A DNA stretch of 64,000 nucleotides from Pyrinomonadaceae bacterium (GTDB lineage Bacteria; Acidobacteriota; Blastocatellia; Pyrinomonadales; Pyrinomonadaceae), in contig JANQRU010000004.1 of NCBI GenBank assembly GCA_028284415.1, forward strand, positions 1,612,001 to 1,676,000, written 5' to 3'. The position numbers and the translations under genes were made by a program. The notes beneath the pieces were generated by a model. That model was not told where the DNA came from, did no database searches, and saw only the letters and a list, made by a program, of their open reading frames with translations. This document shows, one piece after another, positions 1 through 8,010 of this stretch; positions within the stretch are counted from its first letter, which is position 1; each line of letters starts with the position of its first letter.

Positions 1-83
1 TAGTTTTGAATCGTTGCCCAATTTAATGACGATAAACTGTCCCTAAGCTAACCGCCATGATAGTGGCGTTACGATTTCAAATA

Positions 84-494
84 TCAAACTAATGCCCAGT
101 TTTTTACGGGAGAGGTTTCCGCATCTGTAAGTTTAGGAAACCATTCCAAAGGATTTTCTTTTTCAGGTTGCTCAGCTGATTGATGGTCTTTTGTTTTGGT
201 AGATTGGGTTTGAGATTGAATATACTTTTTAAGTTGTTTGAGACTAACAATTGAAACCGTATGTCCCTGCTCATACAAGAAGTTAGCAATTTTTACCGAA
301 TAAAAATCATTTGCTTCTAAGCAGGTGTGGACTTTTTCTATTTCTAAAAATTCAAGCATAGATTGAATTAACCGAAAACCGTTCGCAGAATTGGAAAAAT
401 GCCTGATAAAGATTTGTTTGTTATGAATTAAGACGACTTTTAGCGTATCTTTAGAAACTTGGATTCCCAAGATGCTTTTTGTTAATTTCGACAT
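84..494 (-). pseudogene. IS110-family transposase remnant (N-terminal DEDD domain only)
   Basis: The 136-residue product matches the start of IS110-type transposases, with a GIxVSKDTL opening, a CLEANDFY segment and a TKTK segment where TKTD is usual. Full-length members run to over 300 residues, so the C-terminal half with the serine motif is missing. The first catalytic Asp of the DEDD site is replaced by Gln12, while Glu60 is kept. A good ribosome site (AAAGGAGT about 10 bases ahead of the ATG) survives. I read it as a decayed insertion-sequence fragment that is still translatable but unlikely to transpose. A domesticated single-domain protein is the alternative. Nothing else is recognisable in bases 1-83. 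Confidence 0.7.
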
Positions 495-693
495 TTGTGT
501 GCGACTCCTTTATGAAATGTTATGTATGAATTCTGTATAAAACTAGGAAATAATCTTTCCTAAGTACTTAATAATTTAGCAATCGAAAGTAAAGTTTTTG
601 TGTGGAATTCGGCAGAGAATTGTAAAGGTTTTGTAAAAATTCCCAAAATTAGCACATTTTTGTTTTAATCTATTTAATGGAAAATAAGTTTTT

Positions 694-1404
694 ATGATGG
701 ATAAGGCTAAAATTTTATTGATTGACGATGACCCAAAATTATCTCGCTTGATAAAGGAATATCTTGAGCCTTTGGGATATTCGGTTGATGGTGCAGAGAC
801 AGGGAAGGTTGGTTTGGAAAAGGTTCAAAACGATGATTTTGATGCGGTAATTCTGGATGTGATGTTGCCGGAGATGAATGGTTTTGAGGTCTTGAAAGAA
901 GTCCGCAAAGTTTCTACCGTTCCGATCTTGATGCTGACGGCTCTTGGTGATGAATCGGATAGAATTGTCGGCTTAGAACTCGGTGCGGATGATTATTTAC
1001 CGAAAACTTTTTCAACGAGGGAACTACTGGCGAGACTTCGTTCGGTAATAAGGCGCTCATCAATTACAAAAGAAAAAGTCATAAATGATGATGCCGAAAT
1101 TGTCGTAAAAGAATTGATTGTAAAACCGCAAACGAGAAGCGTTTCATTAAATGGTGAGAGTTTGCTTCTAACACCGATTGAATTTGATTTGTTGTATGCT
1201 CTCGCTTGTGCAAAAGATAGAATTTTATCCCGCGACCATTTGCTAGATGAGATTGCTGGAAGAAACTATGAAGTTTTTGACCGTTCGATTGATGTCCATA
1301 TTTCTTCGCTCCGCAGAAAACTTGGAGATAATCCTAAAAAGCCGAAATTCATAAAAACAGTACGTGCAGCGGGATATATGTTGGTTGATAATTTTGAGGA
1401 GTGA
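694..1404 (+). CDS. OmpR/CpxR-family response regulator
   Basis: A two-domain DNA-binding response regulator of 236 residues. The receiver domain (about 5-120) has the acidic pocket at Asp11-Asp13, phospho-acceptor Asp55 in ILDVMLPEMNG, Thr82 and Lys104. The winged-helix output domain fills about 135-232 and ends in the RRKLG and TVRAAGYML signatures of the OmpR class. The proline that normally follows the conserved Lys is Thr105. The start has two adjacent ATG codons and the second (697) is equally possible. The histidine kinase at 1520 is its probable partner, on the same strand, separated by a hairpin-forming repeat. The kinase type suggests an envelope-stress role; that is inference. Confidence 0.93.
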   Translation: MMDKAKILLIDDDPKLSRLIKEYLEPLGYSVDGAETGKVGLEKVQNDDFDAVILDVMLPEMNGFEVLKEVRKVSTVPILMLTALGDESDRIVGLELGADDYLPKTFSTRELLARLRSVIRRSSITKEKVINDDAEIVVKELIVKPQTRSVSLNGESLLLTPIEFDLLYALACAKDRILSRDHLLDEIAGRNYEVFDRSIDVHISSLRRKLGDNPKKPKFIKTVRAAGYMLVDNFEE

Positions 1405-1410
1405 GAAAAC

Positions 1411-1502
1411 TTAGGTTGTTAAGTTATCAGGTTTTGAGGTTGTTAGGTTTGTTTTTCGATATTTCTAAAGACCTAATTACCTAATAACTCAACAACCTTT
1501 CA
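1411..1502. repeat. Intergenic hairpin built from degenerate short repeats (GGTTGTTA type)
   Basis: The spacer between the regulator and kinase genes holds units like GGTTGTTAAGTTATCAGGT on the left and the reverse complement of a close relative (ACCTAATAACTCAACAACCT) on the right, about 30 bases apart. The RNA could fold into a long imperfect hairpin with G-U pairs. Within each arm the unit recurs in altered form. It resembles other spacers in this window in architecture but not in sequence. Confidence 0.6.
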
Positions 1503-1519
1503 ACATAAAATTTAGAACA

Positions 1520-2980
1520 ATGCGTCTTAATCTACTTTCTAAAATTTTAATATGGGTGTTTATAAACATTTTGGTTTTAGGGGTAGTTTTGTATTTTATT
1601 TTCAATTTGCAGTTTCGATTTTCACCTAACTCGCCCTTGATAGGAGCAGCTGAAGAAAGGCTTGAAATAATTGCGGCTTTAATTTCATCAGAGTCAGCAG
1701 AAAAGACAAGAGCTGAAAGAGATGAGGTCGTAAAAAGATATTCCGATAAATATGGAGTCGAATTTACTGTTTTTGCAAATAGCGGAGAACAACTAGCCGG
1801 TAAACCGATTAAATTACCTGAAAAAATAAAAAACTCCCTCGGAAGAAAATTTAGACCTCCACCAGGAATGCCAGATAGGAAGAATCTTCCCAGACCTCCA
1901 CCAGGACAGCAAATTAGAATTGAAAGCACATCAAATCCTTCTTTTTATTGGGCAATCTCCAGAATTCCAATTCGTGAAAAAGGGCTTTCCAGACCGATAG
2001 CATCAGCTGTTGTTGCTTACTCTGATTCAATAACAGGGAATGGTTTATTTTATGATCCCAAGCCTTGGATTGGGACTATTCTCATTATTTTGGGTATATC
2101 ATTTATAATTTGGTTCCCATTTGTGCGGGGGTTAAATAAATCTGTTTCTGCTCTTACTTCTGCAACCGGACAAATAGCTGACGAAAATTTTAGTGTACGA
2201 GTTGATGAAAAGCGTTCAGATGAGATCGGACGTTTAGGAAAATCAATTAATCATCTTGCAGAAAGATTGTCTGGTTTCGTTCACGGACAAAAGCGTTTTC
2301 TTGGCGACATTTCTCACGAATTAAATTCACCTTTAGCACGTATGAACTGGGCTTTGAGTATTTTGGAAAGTCGCGTTAAGCAAGAAGATCAGAGATACAT
2401 AGATGATGTTCGGGAAGAAATACAATTGATGTCCAAACTCGTTGATGAGCTTCTATCTTACTCAAAAGCAGGAATCAAAGGCTCGAAAATTCGTATGGAA
2501 AACGTTGACATTGAAGATGTTGTTGACGAAATTGTCGGACGTGAAAAACTCTTTCAAGGTGAGATAAAAGTTAAAATAGAAGACGGAATAAAAATACGTG
2601 CAAATCGAAAATTATTCTCAAGAGCTTTATCAAATGTTGTCAGCAATGCGATCCGCTATGCAGGTGAAGATGGAGAGATAAATATTCTTGCGGAAGAAGA
2701 ATATGGATTGGTAAAAATAAAAGTTACTGACAGCGGAGACGGCGTTCCTGAAAAAGAATTGAGCCGCATTTTCGATCCGCTTTACAGAGTCGAAAAAGAC
2801 CGTGCGAGACAGACGGGCGGAACAGGTTTGGGGCTTGCTATTGTCAAAACTTGTGTCGAAGCTTGTGAAGGAAAAGTCTCTGCCAGAAATCTTTATCCGA
2901 AAGGTTTTGAAGTATCTTTCACAATGAAATCCGCCGATGCCTACCAAGCAAATCCAATTGCTGAATTGAAAGATATTTAA
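1520..2980 (+). CDS. Sensor histidine kinase, CpxA-like
   Basis: A membrane histidine kinase of 486 residues. A first membrane helix at about 8-29 and a second at about 183-203 bracket a periplasmic sensor region with two PRPPPG-like proline stretches. A HAMP linker follows (about 205-255), then the dimerisation domain with His266 in FLGDISHELNSPLARM, a sequence typical of CpxA relatives. The ATP-binding domain shows the N box (Asn376), DSGDG (404-408) and GTGLGLA. It should phosphorylate the regulator encoded at 694. The signal sensed cannot be told from sequence. The gene is directly followed by an inverted-repeat arm. Confidence 0.92.
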   Translation: MRLNLLSKILIWVFINILVLGVVLYFIFNLQFRFSPNSPLIGAAEERLEIIAALISSESAEKTRAERDEVVKRYSDKYGVEFTVFANSGEQLAGKPIKLPEKIKNSLGRKFRPPPGMPDRKNLPRPPPGQQIRIESTSNPSFYWAISRIPIREKGLSRPIASAVVAYSDSITGNGLFYDPKPWIGTILIILGISFIIWFPFVRGLNKSVSALTSATGQIADENFSVRVDEKRSDEIGRLGKSINHLAERLSGFVHGQKRFLGDISHELNSPLARMNWALSILESRVKQEDQRYIDDVREEIQLMSKLVDELLSYSKAGIKGSKIRMENVDIEDVVDEIVGREKLFQGEIKVKIEDGIKIRANRKLFSRALSNVVSNAIRYAGEDGEINILAEEEYGLVKIKVTDSGDGVPEKELSRIFDPLYRVEKDRARQTGGTGLGLAIVKTCVEACEGKVSARNLYPKGFEVSFTMKSADAYQANPIAELKDI

Positions 2981-3046
2981 GAATTTGGATTAGCGTTGCC
3001 ATTTGTGCAGATTGTTACGCCTAATGCCTGAATTTGACCTAAATTT
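2981..3046 (+). repeat. Left arm of a 66-bp imperfect inverted repeat pair
   Basis: This segment begins one base after the kinase stop codon and recurs in reverse complement at 4578-4643, with 53 of 66 bases identical by my hand alignment. The core (AGATTGTTACGC and GAATTTGACCT) is identical. The pair encloses the secreted-protein gene at 3338. Both copies could encode a short tail ending at the same stop position, so they may also be remnants of a duplicated gene end. Confidence 0.65.
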
Positions 3047-3221
3047 CTTGCAAGCGGGTGCAGGATCAAGTGTTAGTTTCACTAGACTTGGAACATCAGC
3101 AAATGGTGGAACAGTTGTTTCTGGAGGTTCGTTTATCATGTTAAGTAATACAAACATTAAAGTAGAAGAACCGCAATGGGATGAAGAGCCTGTTTTTCCC
3201 CTTAGTTTTACTGACAATTAA
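3003..3221 (+). CDS. Possible small hypothetical protein, doubtful
   Basis: An open frame of 72 codons starting inside the left inverted-repeat arm. The predicted sequence is Gly/Ser-rich with no recognisable domain, signal peptide or ribosome binding site. An ATG at 3024 (MPEFDL) is an alternative start. It may be the tail of a broken gene or not coding at all. I list it only because the 357-base stretch between the kinase and the next gene holds nothing else except the repeat arm. Confidence 0.2.
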   Translation: MCRLLRLMPEFDLNFLQAGAGSSVSFTRLGTSANGGTVVSGGSFIMLSNTNIKVEEPQWDEEPVFPLSFTDN

Positions 3222-3337
3222 GATAAGGAGAATTAAGAACTTTGCTCCTTGGCGAGAAGTTTTTTGTAAATTAAATTTTGCTTAAAGTTTTTAATCAATA
3301 AATGAAGAATTTATTAGTTTTTAGAGGTTGAATAACA

Positions 3338-4288
3338 ATGAAGAATTTTAATAATAAAATAGTAATCACTTTATTTTTGATGATATTTTTACTTGTCCCA
3401 GCTTCCTTTTCTCAAACAAAACAATTGCTGATGAAGCATAAATCTAATTATAAATTTAGAGTAGGAAAAATTTTGTTCTTATCCATAAAAAAAGGATGTT
3501 CAGTATTTTCTGGAAAAATTGTGGAAGGAAACGGATCTAAGAAAAACGTCTCTATTGAAAATCAACTTTGGAAAGGAGATTTTCCTTCAAATAATTCTGA
3601 AGTTTTGGAACTTACTGATAAACATTTTCCAAAATCCTTAGGTTTTTATAAACGCCTATTAACAAAAATAGATATTAAAATTAAAAATGGAGATTTAGTA
3701 GGTGTATTTCAATGTGTTAAACAATACGATTCCCAACCTGAATACTTTGTTCTAGTGAATGACAAAATTATTTCGAGTATTAAAAACTCGGTTTCCTTTT
3801 ATGCAAATTATAACCAAAATTCTGAGACCATATTAAATATTCCTAAACTAATTGATAATACAAAGGATCCTGTTTTTATTGGATTTATGGTTGAGTCTTT
3901 AGCAAGATCAAAAATTAAAGATCGTAATTATGTTGTAAGGGTGTTAAGTAATTTGCTAAAAAATGAAAAAATACCAGAAAATATTTTTGGACTTGCCGGA
4001 ACACAACTTTTTATGTATTTATCTGATGAAAAGTCGTTTCCAATTGATTCAAGTGTACGTGATGTGGCATTCAAAAATATTATTGCCGTTGCTCGCAGTA
4101 AAAATAAACTTAATAGACAAGCAATAATTATTTTAATTCAAATTGCTAAAGAAAATACTTCTAGGTTGAAACCTTTATTGAAAACAGGCGACAATACAAT
4201 GCTATATAAAAACTTTCAGAACATTCCCCATCAAATGTTATCTCAAAAAGAGAGAGTTGTGTTTGGAAAATTATTAGAAGGATTATAA
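3338..4288 (+). CDS. Secreted hypothetical protein
   Basis: A 316-residue protein with a clear signal peptide (Lys-rich start, hydrophobic stretch about 8-24, cut after SFSQ). I recognise no family. The middle part (about 60-150) looks like a mixed alpha/beta domain, and the second half (about 165-310) is a run of amphipathic helices that resembles HEAT-like repeats, which is only an impression from helix spacing. An AGAGG ribosome site lies upstream of the ATG. The gene is more AT-rich than its neighbours and lies between two inverted-repeat arms, so it may be acquired cargo. Confidence 0.7.
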   Translation: MKNFNNKIVITLFLMIFLLVPASFSQTKQLLMKHKSNYKFRVGKILFLSIKKGCSVFSGKIVEGNGSKKNVSIENQLWKGDFPSNNSEVLELTDKHFPKSLGFYKRLLTKIDIKIKNGDLVGVFQCVKQYDSQPEYFVLVNDKIISSIKNSVSFYANYNQNSETILNIPKLIDNTKDPVFIGFMVESLARSKIKDRNYVVRVLSNLLKNEKIPENIFGLAGTQLFMYLSDEKSFPIDSSVRDVAFKNIIAVARSKNKLNRQAIIILIQIAKENTSRLKPLLKTGDNTMLYKNFQNIPHQMLSQKERVVFGKLLEGL

Positions 4289-4577
4289 GTTATAAGTCAC
4301 TTTTATGTGATATTCGCATTAAGATAAAACACACCCGACATTTAATACTTAAGGTTAAACATTGACTTGAATCGTGACTTTGATTTCGCTAATTTGTTTT
4401 TCTTTCAGCCCGAAGAAAGAAGGCAGATGAACTGAAACGTTGTGGAATGAACTTTGATGAGGTCTTGGCAAGAGTTTCATTACTACTACACAAACGCGTG
4501 CTTTCGCAGGGAACATATTTTGTGAATACGAAAAAATAAGCATCAATATTTCTGTGATTTGTTACAGTAAATGTGTG
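4289..4577. other. Non-coding stretch
   Basis: Between the secreted-protein gene and the gene starting at 4743 I see no supported coding region. A 63-codon minus-strand frame (4355-4546) lacks a ribosome site and any family resemblance. The right inverted-repeat arm follows at 4578, and the last 100 bases carry the leader of the downstream gene. Confidence 0.5.
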
Positions 4578-4643
4578 AAAATCAGGTCAAATTCAATCTG
4601 TAAGCGTAACAATCTGTACGAATAGCAACGCTAGTCCGATTTC
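4578..4643 (-). repeat. Right arm of the 66-bp imperfect inverted repeat pair
   Basis: Reverse-complement partner of 2981-3046. It lies about 100 bases upstream of the Cys-rich protein gene, so it may overlap that gene's promoter region. Read on the minus strand it gives the same core sequences and the same in-frame stop as the left copy. Confidence 0.65.
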
Positions 4644-4742
4644 AAAAAAGTTAGAAAAACCTTGCAAGAAGATAAATATCCTTCGTTCTTTAGGAACAAA
4701 ACACGGAAAAACGTGTCTAATTTGGAAACGGAGGATTTTATT

Positions 4743-5285
4743 ATGACTGCCAAATTTACAAACCCCTTAAATACAATCAAAGTTGCAAGCCCGTGTTCAG
4801 CAAATTGGGATGAAATGGTCGGAAATAATCGTCAAAGATTTTGCGGGCAATGCAAATTAAATGTTTATAACCTTTCCGGCATGACAAAAAGAGAAGCAGA
4901 AGACCTGATTATGAATTCAGAAGGTCGCTTATGTGCAAGATTTTTCAGGCGTTCGGACGGAACAGTTCTTACAAAAGATTGTCCTGTTGGTTGGAAGGCT
5001 GTAAAACGTCGTATGTCAAAAGTTTGGACAGCATTTGCTTCGGTTGTCATAACAGCAATTAGCGGAATCGGAATAACCGCATTTATGAATCAAACGACTG
5101 AAGACTACGGAGCAACAACTGGAGTTATTGCAATAGAAAACCCGAATAATAATCCCGAACCTGAAATGGGTGAGATTCCTGTGGAAATAAATGAAGAACC
5201 CGTAGAGCTTATGGGAGATATTGATATTTCTTCAATCAAAGATGACAAACACGTAATGGGGAAGATCGCAATACCTCAGAAGTAA
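4743..5285 (+). CDS. Cys-rich N-domain protein with one membrane helix
   Basis: I place the start at the ATG preceded by GGAGG at 4731-4735, giving 180 residues; the frame is open further upstream but lacks a ribosome site there. The N-terminal 80 residues carry SPCSANWDEM, RFCGQCKLNVYNLS, EGRLCARF and TKDCPVGWK. This set of conserved Cys residues is of a type I recall from Acidobacteriota and Bacteroidota proteins of unknown function; metal or Fe-S binding is a guess. One membrane helix follows (about 95-117), then an acidic tail with a repeated MGxI motif that ends outside the cytoplasm. The likely topology is Cys domain inside, tail outside. Confidence 0.75.
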   Translation: MTAKFTNPLNTIKVASPCSANWDEMVGNNRQRFCGQCKLNVYNLSGMTKREAEDLIMNSEGRLCARFFRRSDGTVLTKDCPVGWKAVKRRMSKVWTAFASVVITAISGIGITAFMNQTTEDYGATTGVIAIENPNNNPEPEMGEIPVEINEEPVELMGDIDISSIKDDKHVMGKIAIPQK

Positions 5286-5352
5286 CCTCACAAAAGGAAG
5301 CAATAGGCGGACAGTTTTCCTCTTTCGCCAACTTTCCGAAATCTGTCTTAGC

Positions 5353-6492
5353 TTATTGCTTCTTTACAAAATAGCCTTGTCTTGCACGAACCTTCACACC
5401 CTGTGGAAGATTCAAATTCACATCTACACCTAACTTGATAAATCTGCCTGATGGATATTCTCCATCAGAATAGTACTGTACAAGATATTGTGCCTGAAGC
5501 TCATTTGCCAGTTGCGAAAAAATTCTTTCCAATGTTTGAGTGTTTTTTCTCAAATTTGCTGAATTTTCATAATCGTTTTTAAGATCAATCGGCAAAAATT
5601 TTGGTAAAAAGGCAGTTCCGCCCGTCTCCGTAGCAAATTTATCTAAATTATTTTGTCCAAAAATGCTTATTTTATTTAGCTTATATGAACTACCTGCGGG
5701 ATTAATTGCATAAAAAACCGTATCAGCATTTTGTAAACTCTTTAAAGTGTCGCGTTGGGCTTGGACTTTAACACTTTCACGTTTTCTGACAAGAAGGTTA
5801 CGATATTCCTGACTTGAAATTGCTCCAGATCCATTGGTTTCAAGTTGTTTACTTAATGAAGCATAAAGTTGTGCAAAGCCTCTTCGGACTGAATCGCTGT
5901 TCGTATCTTCACCGTCTGTTATTGCAATAATTACCTTTCGACTTTTTGGTGAAGCGTTTTGTTTTAAGTATTGAGCCGCAGCAGTAACCGTATCGTAAAA
6001 TGCCGTAAATTGCTTGGTAGGTTTAATGCTCATAATCGTTTGCATTGAGCGAACGGCGACATTTCTGTTTTGGATTAAAATAGGTCTTTCGCCAATCGTA
6101 AAAATTGTCGCACGATCAATCGGACGCATTACATCCTGCAAAAACTTTGCGGCGGTCTCTTGCTCAAACTTAAACATCGCGTCCGTGCTTGCCGAAACAT
6201 CGAACAGCAAAGCTATTTCCAGAGGGATTTTCTCGGCAGCGGAAACTTCTGCTATCTCTTGATTTCGGTTGTTTTCCCGGACACGAAAATTTTCTGCTCC
6301 CAAACCTTTGACGGGCTGACCATTTCCATCGGTAACTGAAACAGGAACTACGACAAGTCTTGATTCGACGGTAATTACTTCGTCATCTTCAACCGGTAAA
6401 GGTGGTGGCGTTCCGACAGGCGTTTGAGCGAGGGCAAAAGATGTAAAAACGAAAAGAATAAAAAATAAAAGTGCAGATGTGTGTCTTTTCAC
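5353..6492 (-). CDS. VWFA-related protein, secreted
   Basis: A 379-residue protein that starts best at a GTG with GAGG nine bases ahead; this gives a clean signal peptide (KRHTSALLFF to SFALAQ). A short beta domain with VVVPVSVTDGNGQPVKGL precedes a von Willebrand A domain with a metal-site motif of DxSxS type (LLFDVSAST). This architecture is the VWFA-related form abundant in Acidobacteriota. It probably works in the periplasm or on the cell surface as a binding or assembly factor; the partner is unknown. The longer frame upstream adds 37 residues with no signal character, so I reject it. Confidence 0.88.
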   Translation of the reverse strand: MKRHTSALLFFILFVFTSFALAQTPVGTPPPLPVEDDEVITVESRLVVVPVSVTDGNGQPVKGLGAENFRVRENNRNQEIAEVSAAEKIPLEIALLFDVSASTDAMFKFEQETAAKFLQDVMRPIDRATIFTIGERPILIQNRNVAVRSMQTIMSIKPTKQFTAFYDTVTAAAQYLKQNASPKSRKVIIAITDGEDTNSDSVRRGFAQLYASLSKQLETNGSGAISSQEYRNLLVRKRESVKVQAQRDTLKSLQNADTVFYAINPAGSSYKLNKISIFGQNNLDKFATETGGTAFLPKFLPIDLKNDYENSANLRKNTQTLERIFSQLANELQAQYLVQYYSDGEYPSGRFIKLGVDVNLNLPQGVKVRARQGYFVKKQ

Positions 6493-6694
6493 GAAATAAT
6501 ACCTCGAAAGAAATTGGATTAGATCAAAACCTATTGGTTTACGTGGAAAGCTGAAAATTGGTTTCTGAATATAGATAAAGGGCAAAAGATGAAAACAGAT
6601 CAAACTATTCTCAAAAACCTCCTTTGCCCTCTTTAGATGTGTAAGAATAAAAATTCGCTTGCTTTATTTTTTGTCAAAGCCTTAGAATTTTATC

Positions 6695-7693
6695 TTATTT
6701 TGTTCCGTCGTCTTTTGTATCTGTGCTAGCTGGACGAACTTCAACGTTTTGGTTCAAGCCGCGGCTAACCATAACTTTGATTTCAACACGACGATTTGCT
6801 CTACGACCTTCAAGAGTTGAATTGTCAGCAATAGCTTTGTTTTCGCCGTAACCATACGATGTTCCGATTCTGCGTAGCGGAATATCATGTGTATCAATTA
6901 GATATTCAACAACAGCTTTTGCACGTCTGTCGCTCAAACGTTTATTAGCTCTCGGATTGCCATCAGATGAAGCATATCCCGTAACTTCAATTACATAACC
7001 GCGTAATGTTTTTGCAGTTGCTGCAACATTATCAAGTTCAAGTTTTGCTTCGGGAGAGAGTCTTGAACTATTTACTCTGAAATTAACTGTTGCAGTTGAT
7101 TGAACTACATAATCATCTAATGCTGAAATTCTTTGGTTCGTTGCATTAACACCCGCAACCGCAGCATCAGCGGTTTCTTGAGCAGCTTTTGCACCACCAC
7201 GAGCAGCATTTGAAATTGCCATTAATTCATCAATTTGTCCTGAAAGACGCTCAGCATTTTGTTCGGCTTGCGTGATTCTTTCTTCAGCCGGGGTGACACG
7301 AGAATCAACGGTTTGAGCAACTTCTAGATCGCTTTTATCAAAACGAATTTTTGTTGCTGCTAAAGCACCGCTTGAATCTCCGCGACCTTCAGCTTTTAAG
7401 TTCAAACCGCGAACGATGCTTGTCGCCGGATATCGGTTTCCGCTTCCCCAGAAACTATTTGATTTAATGCTAACGCCGGGTGTAAGAATAACTTTGGTGT
7501 CTATACCAGTCTGGTCACGAAGTAAAAAACTGTCTGTATCTTTAGCAACCACGACACCTTCGATCTTGTATTTTTGTCCTGCTGTTAAATTTCTAACTTG
7601 TGCATTCTGTGCAAAAACACTTGATACTCCAAGTAACATTGAAACTGCAAAAACTAACGTAAAAAATTGTAATTTATTAAATTTCCGAAGCAT
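6695..7693 (-). CDS. OmpA-family outer membrane protein
   Basis: The start is set at the ATG behind AAGGAG, giving 332 residues with a signal peptide ending at VFAQ. A beta-rich domain (about 30-115) is followed by a helical, probably coiled-coil stretch (about 120-195). The C-terminal OmpA domain has the peptidoglycan-binding signature (VTGYASSDG, NKRLSDRRAKAVVEYL, ANRRVEI). It should link the outer envelope to the cell wall. The tail after the OmpA domain is short and polar. Next to it in the same direction is the VWA gene, about 200 bases away, so a shared transcript is possible but not shown. Confidence 0.9.
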   Translation of the reverse strand: MLRKFNKLQFFTLVFAVSMLLGVSSVFAQNAQVRNLTAGQKYKIEGVVVAKDTDSFLLRDQTGIDTKVILTPGVSIKSNSFWGSGNRYPATSIVRGLNLKAEGRGDSSGALAATKIRFDKSDLEVAQTVDSRVTPAEERITQAEQNAERLSGQIDELMAISNAARGGAKAAQETADAAVAGVNATNQRISALDDYVVQSTATVNFRVNSSRLSPEAKLELDNVAATAKTLRGYVIEVTGYASSDGNPRANKRLSDRRAKAVVEYLIDTHDIPLRRIGTSYGYGENKAIADNSTLEGRRANRRVEIKVMVSRGLNQNVEVRPASTDTKDDGTK

Positions 7694-7956
7694 AACTAAA
7701 ACTCCTTGCTTGTAAATCTTCCTTAATTTTGAAAGATACATTTTGCTCTAAAAAAACCACCCCTAAGACGTATCATTATCTGTTTTGGGTTGTCAGAAAA
7801 ATAAATTTTCCTAAGAAATTATCGAAAAATTCCGAGGAAAATCGGGTAGAACAAAATTATCCCTGTAAAGAATTATCGGTAAGATTTATAGAATGTTTCT
7901 TAAAACGATGAATATTTTTCAAATACTTAATACTACTTCCATATTTAAAAAACACT
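7694..7956. other. Non-coding stretch upstream of the OmpA gene
   Basis: This spacer carries the promoter region of the minus-strand OmpA gene. A 60-codon plus-strand frame (7729-7911) has no ribosome site or family resemblance and is not called. The terminator of the E2 gene begins at its right edge. Confidence 0.5.
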
Positions 7957-7988
7957 TAAGCGGTGAGAATTTCCAGTCTCACCGCTTA
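7957..7988 (-). terminator. Rho-independent terminator of the E2 gene
   Basis: A perfect 12-bp stem (TAAGCGGTGAGA with its complement) closes an 8-base loop. On the minus strand it is followed by GTGTTTTTTAAA, so it ends the transcript of the gene stopping at 8011. The stem shares TAAGCGGTGAG with the hairpin repeat near 40.8 kb. Confidence 0.85.
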
Positions 7989-8010
7989 AAATAAGAGTTT
8001 TTGTGAAAAA

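Noticed and set aside
4355..4546. Minus-strand 63-codon frame in the spacer before the Cys-rich protein
   Set aside because: No ribosome site, no family resemblance, and it lies in AT-rich spacer.
7729..7911. Plus-strand 60-codon frame upstream of the OmpA gene
   Set aside because: No start signal and low-complexity composition; it covers the promoter region of the minus-strand gene.
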